Shown here: piece after piece, positions 1 to 7,387 of the stretch
Position numbering within the stretch: position 1 is the stretch's first letter
Layout of the letters: each line of letters starts with the position of its first letter
Source: Lachnospiraceae bacterium UBA3332
GTDB lineage: Bacteria; Bacillota; Clostridia; Lachnospirales; Lachnospiraceae
Direction of reading: 5' to 3'
Length of the DNA stretch: 13,693 bases
Assembly (NCBI GenBank): GCA_002361095.1
Contig: DERU01000001.1
Location: 1 to 13,693 of the forward strand
Translations under genes and position numbers: made by a program
Notes under the pieces: model-generated
Told to the model about the DNA's origin: nothing
Databases searched by the model: none
Seen by the model: the letters and a program-made list of their open reading frames with translations, nothing else

Positions 1-151
1 CATCGAACTTTCCGCAGACGGCCCCCTAAAGCCTCCCTATGCGGCATATTTTCAAGGGGGACTGACCTGGCAGCACGCAAAATTCGGCATTTTAAAATCC
101 CTGCAGAGGTGCGTGGAGGCCGGTGTGATCTCCGAAGGGCAGCTGTTATGA
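1..151 (+). CDS. 3' end of probable methionine gamma-lyase-like ('aluminium resistance') PLP protein
   Basis: An open frame enters from the left edge (first full codon at base 2) and ends at TGA 149-151, giving 49 C-terminal residues. The tail reads like the C-terminus of the PLP-dependent family annotated as 'aluminium resistance protein' or methionine gamma-lyase family (YnbB-like): ELSADGP followed by PPYAAYFQGGLTWQHAKFGI, a pattern I recall as typical of that family's end. The catalytic part lies outside the window, so no active-site residue can be checked and the enzymatic role is family knowledge only. The gene points the same way as the DUF4321 and radC genes downstream, an arrangement I recall from other Clostridia. 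The family assignment is from memory of its C-terminal pattern; another PLP-fold protein cannot be excluded. Confidence 0.6.
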   Translation, partial: IELSADGPLKPPYAAYFQGGLTWQHAKFGILKSLQRCVEAGVISEGQLL

Positions 152-240
152 CTTTTTGCCGGGAAATGTCGTAGGGCGGTGCGTTTTTGTCGGACGGTGC
201 GAAAAAATTAAGCTTTTGTTTCTATACAGCGATCATGAAA

Positions 241-254
241 TGTGATAATATGAT
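241..254 (+). promoter_or_regulatory. Weak candidate extended -10 promoter before the DUF4321 gene
   Basis: In the 134-bp gap at 152-285, TG-T-GATAAT (242-249) fits an extended -10 element (five of six to TATAAT), and an overlapping TATGAT lies at 249-254. No good -35 box sits 16-18 bp upstream of either. The position, about 35 bp before the first gene of a long co-directional run, is what makes it plausible. A short direct repeat CGGTGCG occurs at 177-183 and 195-201. I see no clear intrinsic terminator for the preceding gene. Confidence 0.35.
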
Positions 255-285
255 AGAAGTTCATAAAAGACAAAGGACGTAGCGT

Positions 286-534
286 ATGAGAAAAGTAGTG
301 GGAAAGAATGGCTGGACATGCCTGATTTTGGTTTTGGCGGGCATTGTTTTGGGCGGATTTTTGGGGAGCATGGCCCCGGACTCCTTTTTAAATTTCGGAC
401 AGACTTTTGGATTGAGCAGTCCGATGATTTTGGATCTGGGTATCATCAGCATCACGTTTGCGTTCACCATCCGCATTACCATCGCCAGCATTCTGGGGAT
501 ATTGGTCGCCCTTTTTATTTACCGGGTGATTTGA
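286..534 (+). CDS. DUF4321 family small membrane protein
   Basis: This is an 82-residue protein starting at ATG 286 with an AAAGGA ribosome site at 272-277. Two hydrophobic segments are visible, at about residues 10-31 and 50-81. They are separated by a short linker with PDSFLNFGQTFGLSSP, and a basic Lys/Arg start (MRKVVGKNG) suggests a cytoplasmic N-terminus. Length, two-helix layout and position just before radC fit the DUF4321 family found in Clostridia. The family has no established function. Being the first complete gene of the radC-mreB-min run, it may be co-transcribed with wall and division genes, but nothing in the sequence shows a direct role there. Family assignment is by pattern and context, not by search. 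Confidence 0.72.
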   Translation: MRKVVGKNGWTCLILVLAGIVLGGFLGSMAPDSFLNFGQTFGLSSPMILDLGIISITFAFTIRITIASILGILVALFIYRVI

Positions 535-573
535 AGAGGGAGTGAATGCCGCCGTTTTTGGGGAGAAAAGAAC

Positions 574-578
574 GGAGG
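574..578 (+). promoter_or_regulatory. Shine-Dalgarno site that fixes the radC start
   Basis: GGAGG lies five bases before ATG 584. The frame is also open upstream to a GTG at 542, but the GA-rich stretch there directly abuts that GTG, leaving no usable spacing. The ATG at 584 also gives the length and N-terminus expected for RadC. Confidence 0.75.
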
Positions 579-583
579 AATTC

Positions 584-1300
584 ATGGAAAAAGAAGTATG
601 CAATACGCTTCCTTATGAAAAATTTGTGCAAAAAGGGGCAGAATCATTAACGGATGCGGAACTTTTGGCCATCCTGTTGCGGACAGGCCCGCCGCCGGGG
701 GAAGACGCCCCCGCAGCGTACAGGGAGTGTCCGGCCCTCGGATTGGCGCAGGATGTACTGGCGCTTCCGGTGGGGGCAAAGAAAGGGCTTTCGGGGCTGG
801 GGCAGCTGTCCGTCGCACAGTTAAAGCAGGTGAAGGGAATCGGGGAGGTAAAGGCTGTCCGGATTTTGTGTGTGACGGAACTTGCAAAACGGATATCCCT
901 GGGGCTTCGGGAGACGCTTGTGGCGTTTCCGGATCCGGCATCGGTGGCGCGTTACTGCAGTCCTTTGTTTGCAGGGGCGGCGGAAGGGGTAGAGCAGGTG
1001 CTGTTGCTTTTGCTGGACGGAAAGGGAGGGCTTTTGCATGAACGCATTCTTTCGGTGGGAACCGTCAACAGCGCGCCGGTATCCCCCCGGGAAATATTTT
1101 TACAGGCGTTAAAATACCAGGCCGTATATTTTATCTTGCTGCACAACCATCCCAGCGGCGATGTGCAGCCAAGCAGGGAGGACGCCGAACTTACCAAAAG
1201 ACTGGCCGAATTGGGGGAAATGATGCAGCTTTTGCCGCTGGATCACATTATCGTAAGCGGACGGGAGTATTTCAGCTTCAAGGAGGCCGGACTTTTATAA
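584..1300 (+). CDS. radC: RadC family JAB/MPN-domain protein
   Basis: The protein is 238 residues from the ATG chosen by its ribosome site. The N-terminal part has the family pattern LTDAELLAILLRTG (22-35). A helix-hairpin-helix-like stretch LKQVKGIGEVKAVRI follows at about 80-94, and then the JAB/MPN metalloprotease-like domain. The metal-binding motif is complete: H187-N-H189-P-S-G-D193, then PSREDAELTKRL with D200, and LDHIIVS (219-225). Residues 36-58, rich in Pro and Ala, replace the usual short linker and look slightly longer than typical. RadC was once linked to DNA repair, but that role was withdrawn for E. coli; the biochemical function remains unsettled. It lies 15 bp before mreB, a common RadC-MreBCD arrangement in Firmicutes, and is probably co-transcribed with it. 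Confidence 0.95.
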   Translation: MEKEVCNTLPYEKFVQKGAESLTDAELLAILLRTGPPPGEDAPAAYRECPALGLAQDVLALPVGAKKGLSGLGQLSVAQLKQVKGIGEVKAVRILCVTELAKRISLGLRETLVAFPDPASVARYCSPLFAGAAEGVEQVLLLLLDGKGGLLHERILSVGTVNSAPVSPREIFLQALKYQAVYFILLHNHPSGDVQPSREDAELTKRLAELGEMMQLLPLDHIIVSGREYFSFKEAGLL

Positions 1301-1315
1301 AGGAAGGAGAAAGTA

Positions 1316-2329
1316 ATGGTACAGGGCAACGCGTTTGGAATTGATTTGGGGACGAGTAATATTAAGATATACAGCATGGCGGACGACTCGGTCATGATCG
1401 AGAAGAACATGATCGCGATTGCAAACAAAAAAACGGTTTTTGCATACGGCAATTCCGCCTATGAGATGTATGAGAAAGCGCCGTCCAACATCCAGATCAG
1501 CAATCCTTTGTGCAACGGTGTCATCGCCGACATCAAGAACATGGAAGAATTGGTGAAATTTTTTATCAATGACATTTCCAAGGGAAACATCAAACCGGCC
1601 GATTACTATATCGCGGTACCCACTGATATTACCGAGGTGGAGAAAAGGGCTTTTTACGATTTGATCAAAGAAGCCAATGTGAAGGCAAAAAAGATCATGG
1701 TGGTGGAGAAAGCGGTGGCCGACGGCCTGGGGATGGAGATTGACGTCAAAAATTCACAGGGCGTTTTGGTGGTGAATATCGGTTACGACACCACGGAGGT
1801 TTCCATTCTCTCTTTGGGCGGGATCGTACTCAGCCGCCTGATTAAGACCGGCGGACTGAAATTCGACGAAGCCATCCGGCAGGCCGTCCGCAAGGAGTTT
1901 AATCTGCTCATCGGTCAAAAAACCGCAGAGCAGATCAAGAAAAGCATCGGCAGTCTGGAGAAGGAAGGCAAGGGAGCCGTGGTTTACGGCCGCGATATTG
2001 TGGTAGGGCTTCCCGTGGAGCGGGAGATTCCTACGGATTTGATCAACCGTTGCCTGGAAGAACATTTTAATTCGATTATAGACAGCGTCAAAGTGATTTT
2101 GGAGCGCACGCCGCCGGAATTGGGGGCGGATATTTTCCGTCACGGTATTTACCTGACCGGGGGCGCTTCCCAGATTTCCCATTTCTCGGAATTGGTGCAA
2201 AAGGCGACGGGGCTTAAGGTAAATCAGGCGGAACGCCCGATCGAGAGCGTTGTGCTGGGACTTGCGCGGATCCTGAAGGATGAAAATTACAAGTCGGTCG
2301 CGTATGCCATTGAAGGGATGGGCAAATGA
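1316..2329 (+). CDS. mreB: MreB-like bacterial actin, divergent nucleotide site
   Basis: This 337-residue protein starts at ATG 1316 after AGGAAGGAG (1301-1309). MreB filaments lie under the membrane and guide the elongation machinery (MreC, MreD, RodA, PBP2), which is encoded directly downstream. The fold signatures are clear: phosphate-1 G8-IDLGTSN15, DGVIAD-like NGVIAD (67-72), ITEVEKRA (105-112), TTEVSILSLGGIV (159-171), LLIGQKTAEQIK (197-208), RTPPEL (264-269) and adenosine motif LTGGAS (280-285). Compared without gaps to Bacillus MreB, several site residues differ. The usual EEP of connect-1 is E131-K132-A133, and phosphate-2 DIGGGTTE is N154-IGYDTTE161. The segment before the VPxxIT motif is about three residues shorter, where other MreBs carry a hydrophobic membrane-contact loop. 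Its stop overlaps the mreC start. It is clearly an MreB homologue; whether it hydrolyses ATP normally is doubtful. Confidence 0.9.
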   Translation: MVQGNAFGIDLGTSNIKIYSMADDSVMIEKNMIAIANKKTVFAYGNSAYEMYEKAPSNIQISNPLCNGVIADIKNMEELVKFFINDISKGNIKPADYYIAVPTDITEVEKRAFYDLIKEANVKAKKIMVVEKAVADGLGMEIDVKNSQGVLVVNIGYDTTEVSILSLGGIVLSRLIKTGGLKFDEAIRQAVRKEFNLLIGQKTAEQIKKSIGSLEKEGKGAVVYGRDIVVGLPVEREIPTDLINRCLEEHFNSIIDSVKVILERTPPELGADIFRHGIYLTGGASQISHFSELVQKATGLKVNQAERPIESVVLGLARILKDENYKSVAYAIEGMGK

Positions 2330-3198
2330 GTCCTGTTATCAAAAAAAAGAGAAAAAAGATTACCATATCCAGTAAGTATCTGCTTTTGCTTTTTTCCTGT
2401 ATCTGCGTGGCGCTGATGATTTTTACGTTTCGGACTTCCCTGTTTGAAGGCCCCCTAAAGCGGCTCGCATCTTATGTGGTGGTTCCTTTCCAAAAAGGGA
2501 TCGCTACGGTCGGCTCCTATCTTTCGGACCGGACGGTGCAGTTTGCTAAGCTGGAGGACGTACTTTTGGAGAACGAGCAGCTCAAACAGCAAATCGATGC
2601 GCTGACGCTGGAAAATAACCGGCTGCAGCAGGAACGGTATGAACTCAACAACCTAAGGGCGCTTTATGAATTGGATCAGACCTATGACGAATATGAGAAG
2701 ATCGGCGCCCGGGTGATTGCCAACGAGGGGGATAACTGGTTTTATTCTTTTGTGATCGACAAAGGGGAAGAGGACGGCATCGCGGTAGACTGTAATGTGA
2801 TGGCCGGCAGCGGGCTTGTGGGAAGAGTGGTGTCCGTGGGTCCCAATTACGCGAAAGTGCAGTCGATCATCAACGACACCAGCAATGTGAGCGGGACGGT
2901 GCTGGCCACTTCGGAAAACCTTGTGGTTTCAGGGGATTTGCAGGCCGTAAAGACGGACGGGCTGATCCGGTTTGGCCAGCTGACGGACAGGAGCGACCGG
3001 GTGTCCGTGGGGGATAAGATTGTCACCAGCAACATCAGCGATAAATATCTGCCGGGGATTCTGATCGGTTACATCAGTTCCATCAATACCACTTCGGATA
3101 ACCTGACCAAGAGCGGCTACTTGATGCCTGCCGTGGATTTTTTTCATCTGGAAGAGGTTTTGGTGGTGACGCAGTTAAAGCAGCAGACAGGGGAGTAG
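2326..3198 (+). CDS. mreC: Rod shape-determining protein MreC
   Basis: The 290-residue protein starts at an ATG that overlaps the mreB stop (ATGA), implying translational coupling. The order of parts is classic MreC: a basic cytoplasmic start (KKKRKK, 6-11), one membrane helix at about 18-36, a coiled-coil segment at about 75-115 (ENEQLKQQIDALTLENNRLQ), and then the extracytoplasmic beta domains. The latter contain the typical VIDKGEEDGI (143-152) and GSGLVGRVV (161-169) signatures. MreC spans the membrane and links MreB/MreD to the PBP2-RodA synthase, and activation of PBP2 by MreC is known in other species. Its expected partners are encoded immediately on both sides. No unusual residue or truncation is evident; the length matches the family. 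Confidence 0.95.
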   Translation: MSPVIKKKRKKITISSKYLLLLFSCICVALMIFTFRTSLFEGPLKRLASYVVVPFQKGIATVGSYLSDRTVQFAKLEDVLLENEQLKQQIDALTLENNRLQQERYELNNLRALYELDQTYDEYEKIGARVIANEGDNWFYSFVIDKGEEDGIAVDCNVMAGSGLVGRVVSVGPNYAKVQSIINDTSNVSGTVLATSENLVVSGDLQAVKTDGLIRFGQLTDRSDRVSVGDKIVTSNISDKYLPGILIGYISSINTTSDNLTKSGYLMPAVDFFHLEEVLVVTQLKQQTGE

Positions 3199-3207
3199 GA
3201 GGCGTCC

Positions 3208-3741
3208 ATGAAAAAACTGATTGTGACGGCTGTGCTGGTTCTTTTTAGCTTTCTGCTGCAGACCAGCGTGTTTTCCCGGCTGGATTTCGGGGGCATTGTG
3301 CCCAACCTTTTGGTTATCCTGACTGCGTCTTTCGGATTTATGCAGGGAGATGTGACCGGGATGCTGACAGGCTTTGCCTGCGGCTTTTTGATGGATTTGT
3401 TCTGCGCTTTCGGAGGCGGCACGGGAAGGGGCGATATGCTGGGGTTTTTTGCCCTTCTGTATCTTCTGTGCGGCTACTTAAACGGGAAGTTTGAACAGTT
3501 GTTTTATCCGGAGGATATCAAATTTCCACTGCTGATGATTACGGTTTCGGATTTGGCGATCAATGCGGTGTGCTATGGCGTTATGTTTTTGTTTCGGGCA
3601 AGGATGGATTTTTCCTACTACTTTTTACATATTATCCTGCCGGAGGCGGTCTATACCATAGTGGTTGCAGTCTTTTTTTATCCGATGTTATTGTGGATTA
3701 GCAGAAGGTTTGAAAAGAGCGAACGGGGGAGTACGGAATAA
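3208..3741 (+). CDS. mreD: Rod shape-determining protein MreD
   Basis: This is a 177-residue integral membrane protein starting at ATG 3208 with AGGAGG directly upstream. Five or six hydrophobic helices are apparent, at about residues 4-21, 30-46, 50-65, 77-92, 106-128 and 137-161. The GFLMDLF stretch at about 59-65 corresponds to the conserved GxxxD pattern of MreD. MreD is the least conserved Mre protein, so identity rests on length, topology and position between mreC and the PBP2 gene. It is a membrane partner of MreC in the elongation complex. The stop codon lies right at the predicted TTG start of the next gene (no spacer), suggesting coupled translation. Confidence 0.9.
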   Translation: MKKLIVTAVLVLFSFLLQTSVFSRLDFGGIVPNLLVILTASFGFMQGDVTGMLTGFACGFLMDLFCAFGGGTGRGDMLGFFALLYLLCGYLNGKFEQLFYPEDIKFPLLMITVSDLAINAVCYGVMFLFRARMDFSYYFLHIILPEAVYTIVVAVFFYPMLLWISRRFEKSERGSTE

Positions 3742-6633
3742 TTGTTGAAAAAGATAAAATATTATTTCCTGAATTTCATAAATTCCAGAACCATCTTTTT
3801 GTATTTTGTGTTTGTTTTTCTTGCGTTCCTGCTTCTGCGGAGGGTGTTTCAGCTGCAGATTGTGGAAGGGGCCGACAGGCAGCTGGAATTGGAACTTAAA
3901 ATCGAAAAGGAGCGTTTTGTAGCCAGCACCCGGGGGAATATTTATGACTGTAACGGTAAGCTGTTGGCTTACAATGAATTGTCCAACTCCATCACCATTG
4001 AGGATGTGTATGATTCCAACAGTAAAGGAACCATGCGGAAGAATGCGGCCCTGAAAAAGGTAATTTCCATCCTGCATGAAAACGGCGATAAGCTAAGCTG
4101 TGATTTCAATATTTTTTTGGATGAGAACCACGATTTTGCTTTTGATGTTTCGGGAACCAGGCTGCAACGGTTTTTGGCGGATGTTTATGGACGCGCCCGG
4201 ATTTCGGATTTAAAGGAAATCGAAAAAAATGCCACTGCTTCGGATGTGGTACAACATCTGGGAAAGCGTTACGGCATCGGGGAGCGGACCGATCCGGAGG
4301 ATGAGGACAGTTTCGTGGTGGGGCAGGGGTACACAAAAGAGGAATTGCTGGAGATTCTTGCCATCCGCTATAATATGGCGATTACCAGCTACCAGCGTTA
4401 CATTCCCATTACGATTGCGACGGACGTCTCGGAGGAGACGGTGGCGATGGTTAAGGAAAACAGCGAGGAACTGGAGGGCGTGGAGGTGGAGGTGGATACC
4501 ATCCGCAAATATACGGACGGGCCATATTTTTCCCATATTATCGGTTATACGGGAAAGATTTCCACAGAGGAATTAAACGCGTTAAACAGTGAGGAGGGGA
4601 TGGAAGGAGTCGAGCAGACTCCGGAACGCAATACCTATGAACTCAACGACATTGTGGGAAAATCCGGTATCGAGAAAGTAATGGAGGAGTACCTGCAGGG
4701 GATCAAAGGGAACGAGACCGTTTTGGTGGACCGGCTGGGCCGGGTCATCGAACAGAAGGAACGGATCGAGCCGGAAGCCGGGATGGATGTTTACATTACC
4801 ATCGATGCCGATCTGCAGGCTGCGGTATACGGCATTTTGGAGAAATTCGTGGCGGGGATTTTGGTGGACAAAATTATCAACGTCAAAAACTATGATCCTA
4901 CGGATATCACCAGCGCCAATTTAAAGATTCCGATAGACGATGTGTATGCCGCGCTTTTTACCAACGGAATCATAGATATCCCCAGCCTTTCCAGGGCAGG
5001 GGAGGGGGAGGTGCAGGCGGAGGTCTACCAGGCCTATGTGGAGCGCAAGGAGGAAGTCATGTCTTTGCTTTTGGAAGAACTGCGAAGCGGGACAACTCCT
5101 TATAACCAGCTTCCGGAAGAACTGCAGAATTACGAGAGTTATATCATCAATACCCTTCTGAGCAGGAATGATGTGCTGGCAGGGGTGGACGAAAAAGATC
5201 CCATGTATATCGGCTGGACGGTGGAGGAAACCGTCGGCATCCGGGAATATCTGGAATATGCGATTTCACAAAACTGGGTGGATGTGACCAAGATGGATGT
5301 GGACGGGCGGTATGTGGATTCCGCAGAGGTTTACGCGAATCTGGTGGATTATATTATGGAGGAAATCGACTGCCTTGCCTTTGACAAAAAAATTTTTAAA
5401 TATATGATCGAACAGGATCGCATCACCGGAAAGCAGGTCTGTATGCTGTTGGTGGAACAGGATGTGATCAATCCCAGCGAAAAGCGGATTCAGGAACTGA
5501 AAAACAACGCGGTATCCTCCTTTTACTTCATGGTAAACCTGATCCGGAATCTGGAAATTACCCCGGCGCAGCTGGCGCTGGATCCGTATTCGGCCTCCTG
5601 TGTGATTACGGACGTGGATACCGGGGATGTCAAAGCGCTGGTAAGCTATCCCAGTTATGACAATAACCGTTTGGCTAACGGCGTGGACAGCGCTTATTAT
5701 GCAAGAATTGTCAGCGGGGAGGAACTGTCACGGCCCATGTGGAACTATGCGACCCAGATGCGGTCCGCGCCGGGTTCCACTTATAAGATGGTATCTGCGG
5801 CGGCGGCGCTGATGGAAGGAGTGACGGATTTGTCCGCCGACATTGATTGCGACGGTATTTTCACCCGGTTTACGGATTACCAGCCCAGATGCTGGAAGCG
5901 CAGCGGCCATGGAAACCTGAATTTGAGCGAGGCCATCACGAATTCCTGCAACATTTATTTCTATGAGGTCGGTTATCAGCTGGGGATGGAACAGGATCGT
6001 TACGATTCTTCTTTGGGAAACGAAAAGCTGACTTATTATGCGGATCTTTTTGGACTGACGGAAAAATCCGGCATTGAGATTGAGGAATCGGAACCGGAGG
6101 TTTCCACGGATCTTTCCGTGGTGTCTGCCATCGGGCAGGGGAACAATAACTTTACGACGGTGGGGCTGGCGAGGTATGTGACCGCAGTGGCAAACAGCGG
6201 TACCTGTTTTGACCTGACTTTGCTTGACCGGGTGGAGGACCATACGGGCAATCTGATTAAGGATTATCAGGCGCGGGTGCGCAACACGGTGGAATTGCCG
6301 CAGCAGTACTGGGATGCCATTCATACCGGCATGCGCGGCGTAGTACAGAATAAGAAATATTATCAGGACTTTCCGGTTAACGTTGCAGGAAAGACCGGTA
6401 CGGCAGAGGAAGATAAGAGCCGTCCCAACCATGGATTGTTTGTGGGATACGCGCCTTATGAAAAACCGGAAATTGCCTTGGCCATCCGGATTGCCAACGG
6501 GTATTCTTCCGATTATGCCTCACAGATTTCAAAGCAAGTGTTGACATATTATTACGATTTGGATGAAAACGGTGCACTGACGCAGTCGAACACCGCGCTG
6601 AATGTGGAAGAGGTTGTCGGCGGAGGTGACTGA
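3742..6633 (+). CDS. mrdA: Class B penicillin-binding protein 2 with a large insertion
   Basis: This 963-residue peptidoglycan transpeptidase has one N-terminal membrane helix at about 17-37. It then has a PBP-dimer (pedestal) domain with R64-G-N-I-Y-D and the canonical HIIGYTGKIS and LVDRLGRVIE blocks. The transpeptidase motifs are intact: S679-T-Y-K682 (catalytic Ser), S735-C-N737 and K884-T-G886. There is no PASTA domain at the C-terminus, which argues for the elongation PBP2 rather than SpoVD; the mreD and rodA neighbours agree. Typical PBP2 proteins have about 600-700 residues. The excess lies mainly between DADLQAAVYG (355-364) and ASCVITDVDTG (618-628), a mostly acidic, helix-like stretch of about 250 residues. 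The start must be TTG (3742, or possibly 3745): there is no ATG before the membrane helix. The Shine-Dalgarno is poor and at the mreD end, so coupling to mreD is likely. Confidence 0.93.
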   Translation: MLKKIKYYFLNFINSRTIFLYFVFVFLAFLLLRRVFQLQIVEGADRQLELELKIEKERFVASTRGNIYDCNGKLLAYNELSNSITIEDVYDSNSKGTMRKNAALKKVISILHENGDKLSCDFNIFLDENHDFAFDVSGTRLQRFLADVYGRARISDLKEIEKNATASDVVQHLGKRYGIGERTDPEDEDSFVVGQGYTKEELLEILAIRYNMAITSYQRYIPITIATDVSEETVAMVKENSEELEGVEVEVDTIRKYTDGPYFSHIIGYTGKISTEELNALNSEEGMEGVEQTPERNTYELNDIVGKSGIEKVMEEYLQGIKGNETVLVDRLGRVIEQKERIEPEAGMDVYITIDADLQAAVYGILEKFVAGILVDKIINVKNYDPTDITSANLKIPIDDVYAALFTNGIIDIPSLSRAGEGEVQAEVYQAYVERKEEVMSLLLEELRSGTTPYNQLPEELQNYESYIINTLLSRNDVLAGVDEKDPMYIGWTVEETVGIREYLEYAISQNWVDVTKMDVDGRYVDSAEVYANLVDYIMEEIDCLAFDKKIFKYMIEQDRITGKQVCMLLVEQDVINPSEKRIQELKNNAVSSFYFMVNLIRNLEITPAQLALDPYSASCVITDVDTGDVKALVSYPSYDNNRLANGVDSAYYARIVSGEELSRPMWNYATQMRSAPGSTYKMVSAAAALMEGVTDLSADIDCDGIFTRFTDYQPRCWKRSGHGNLNLSEAITNSCNIYFYEVGYQLGMEQDRYDSSLGNEKLTYYADLFGLTEKSGIEIEESEPEVSTDLSVVSAIGQGNNNFTTVGLARYVTAVANSGTCFDLTLLDRVEDHTGNLIKDYQARVRNTVELPQQYWDAIHTGMRGVVQNKKYYQDFPVNVAGKTGTAEEDKSRPNHGLFVGYAPYEKPEIALAIRIANGYSSDYASQISKQVLTYYYDLDENGALTQSNTALNVEEVVGGGD

Positions 6634-6654
6634 GCAAGGGAGGCGTATTCGGCG

Positions 6655-7338
6655 ATGAACAGTAGTTTTGTCGTAATCAAAAGCTATAAAGGAGGAATCG
6701 CGGTTCATTTGGACCCGGAACTTGCGTTTGAACTGCTTTTGCCCAAAGTGGCGGATAAGTTTAGGGAGGGCGCAAGGTTTTTCGGGGAGGCGAGGGTAGC
6801 GGTTTCCTTTGAGGGGAGGTCGTTGAGCAGCGAAGAGGAAAACGCGTTGGTGGATGCCATCAGCTGTAATTCCAGTCTGCATGTGATCTGTGTGGTAGGG
6901 AAAGACCGGGAAAAGGAGAAGCGGTTTCGGGAGACGATGGAAACCTTTGAACGCTATTTTCCCCGCGCGGACGAGGACAGCGGCCAGTTTTACCGCGGGA
7001 ATCTGCGCAACGGGCAGATTTTGGAAACGCAGGGGAGTGTGGTGGTGATTGGCGACGTGGAGGCCGGCTGCAGCGTGATTTCCGCAAGGGATATCATCGT
7101 GATCGGCCGTCTTTTGGGGAACGCTTATGCCGGAGGGGATGGAAACAACGAACATTTTATTGTGGCGCTTGAAATGTCTCCGCAAAAAATGAAAATCGGA
7201 GATTTCAAATATAAAGCGAAAGAAAAAACAAAATGGCAGATGAAAACAAAGAAACAGCAGCCAAAGATCGCATTTGTACAGGATCGGGAAATACACACGC
7301 AGACCATTACCAATGAATTACTAAATGAGCTTGGTTGA
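6655..7338 (+). CDS. minC: Septum site-determining protein MinC
   Basis: The 227-residue protein blocks FtsZ assembly away from midcell when bound to MinD. An N-terminal domain (about 1-105) precedes the beta-helical MinC C-domain (about 112-183). The C-domain shows YRGNLRNGQ (113-121), VVVIGDVEAG (129-138), DIIVIGRLLGNAYAG (146-160) and MSPQKMKIGDF (174-184). The last part, PKIAFVQDREI, corresponds to the usual MinC end, preceded by a basic linker of about 18 residues. The RSGQ motif used by E. coli MinC to bind MinD appears here as R117-N-G-Q120. The ribosome site AAGGGAGG (6636-6643) is unusually far (11 bases) from ATG 6655, yet no closer start is available. The minD gene follows 49 bp later with its own strong ribosome site. 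Confidence 0.92.
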   Translation: MNSSFVVIKSYKGGIAVHLDPELAFELLLPKVADKFREGARFFGEARVAVSFEGRSLSSEEENALVDAISCNSSLHVICVVGKDREKEKRFRETMETFERYFPRADEDSGQFYRGNLRNGQILETQGSVVVIGDVEAGCSVISARDIIVIGRLLGNAYAGGDGNNEHFIVALEMSPQKMKIGDFKYKAKEKTKWQMKTKKQQPKIAFVQDREIHTQTITNELLNELG

Positions 7339-7387
7339 TAGCGTTGCTTGTTTGGGGGACAATATTTCATAATTCGGAGGTTTTTGC

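Noticed and set aside
177..201. Direct repeat CGGTGCG as a regulatory site or repeat array
   Set aside because: Only two 7-bp copies are present in a short gap; this is likely chance.
542..583. GTG 542 as start of radC
   Set aside because: There is no spacing between the purine-rich stretch and this GTG, whereas GGAGG is ideally placed for ATG 584.
5728..6432. 234-residue open frame on the - strand
   Set aside because: It is antisense to the transpeptidase domain of PBP2, which has all three catalytic motifs; no family resemblance.
6529..7296. 255-residue open frame on the - strand
   Set aside because: It is antisense to the end of mrdA and most of minC and resembles no protein family.
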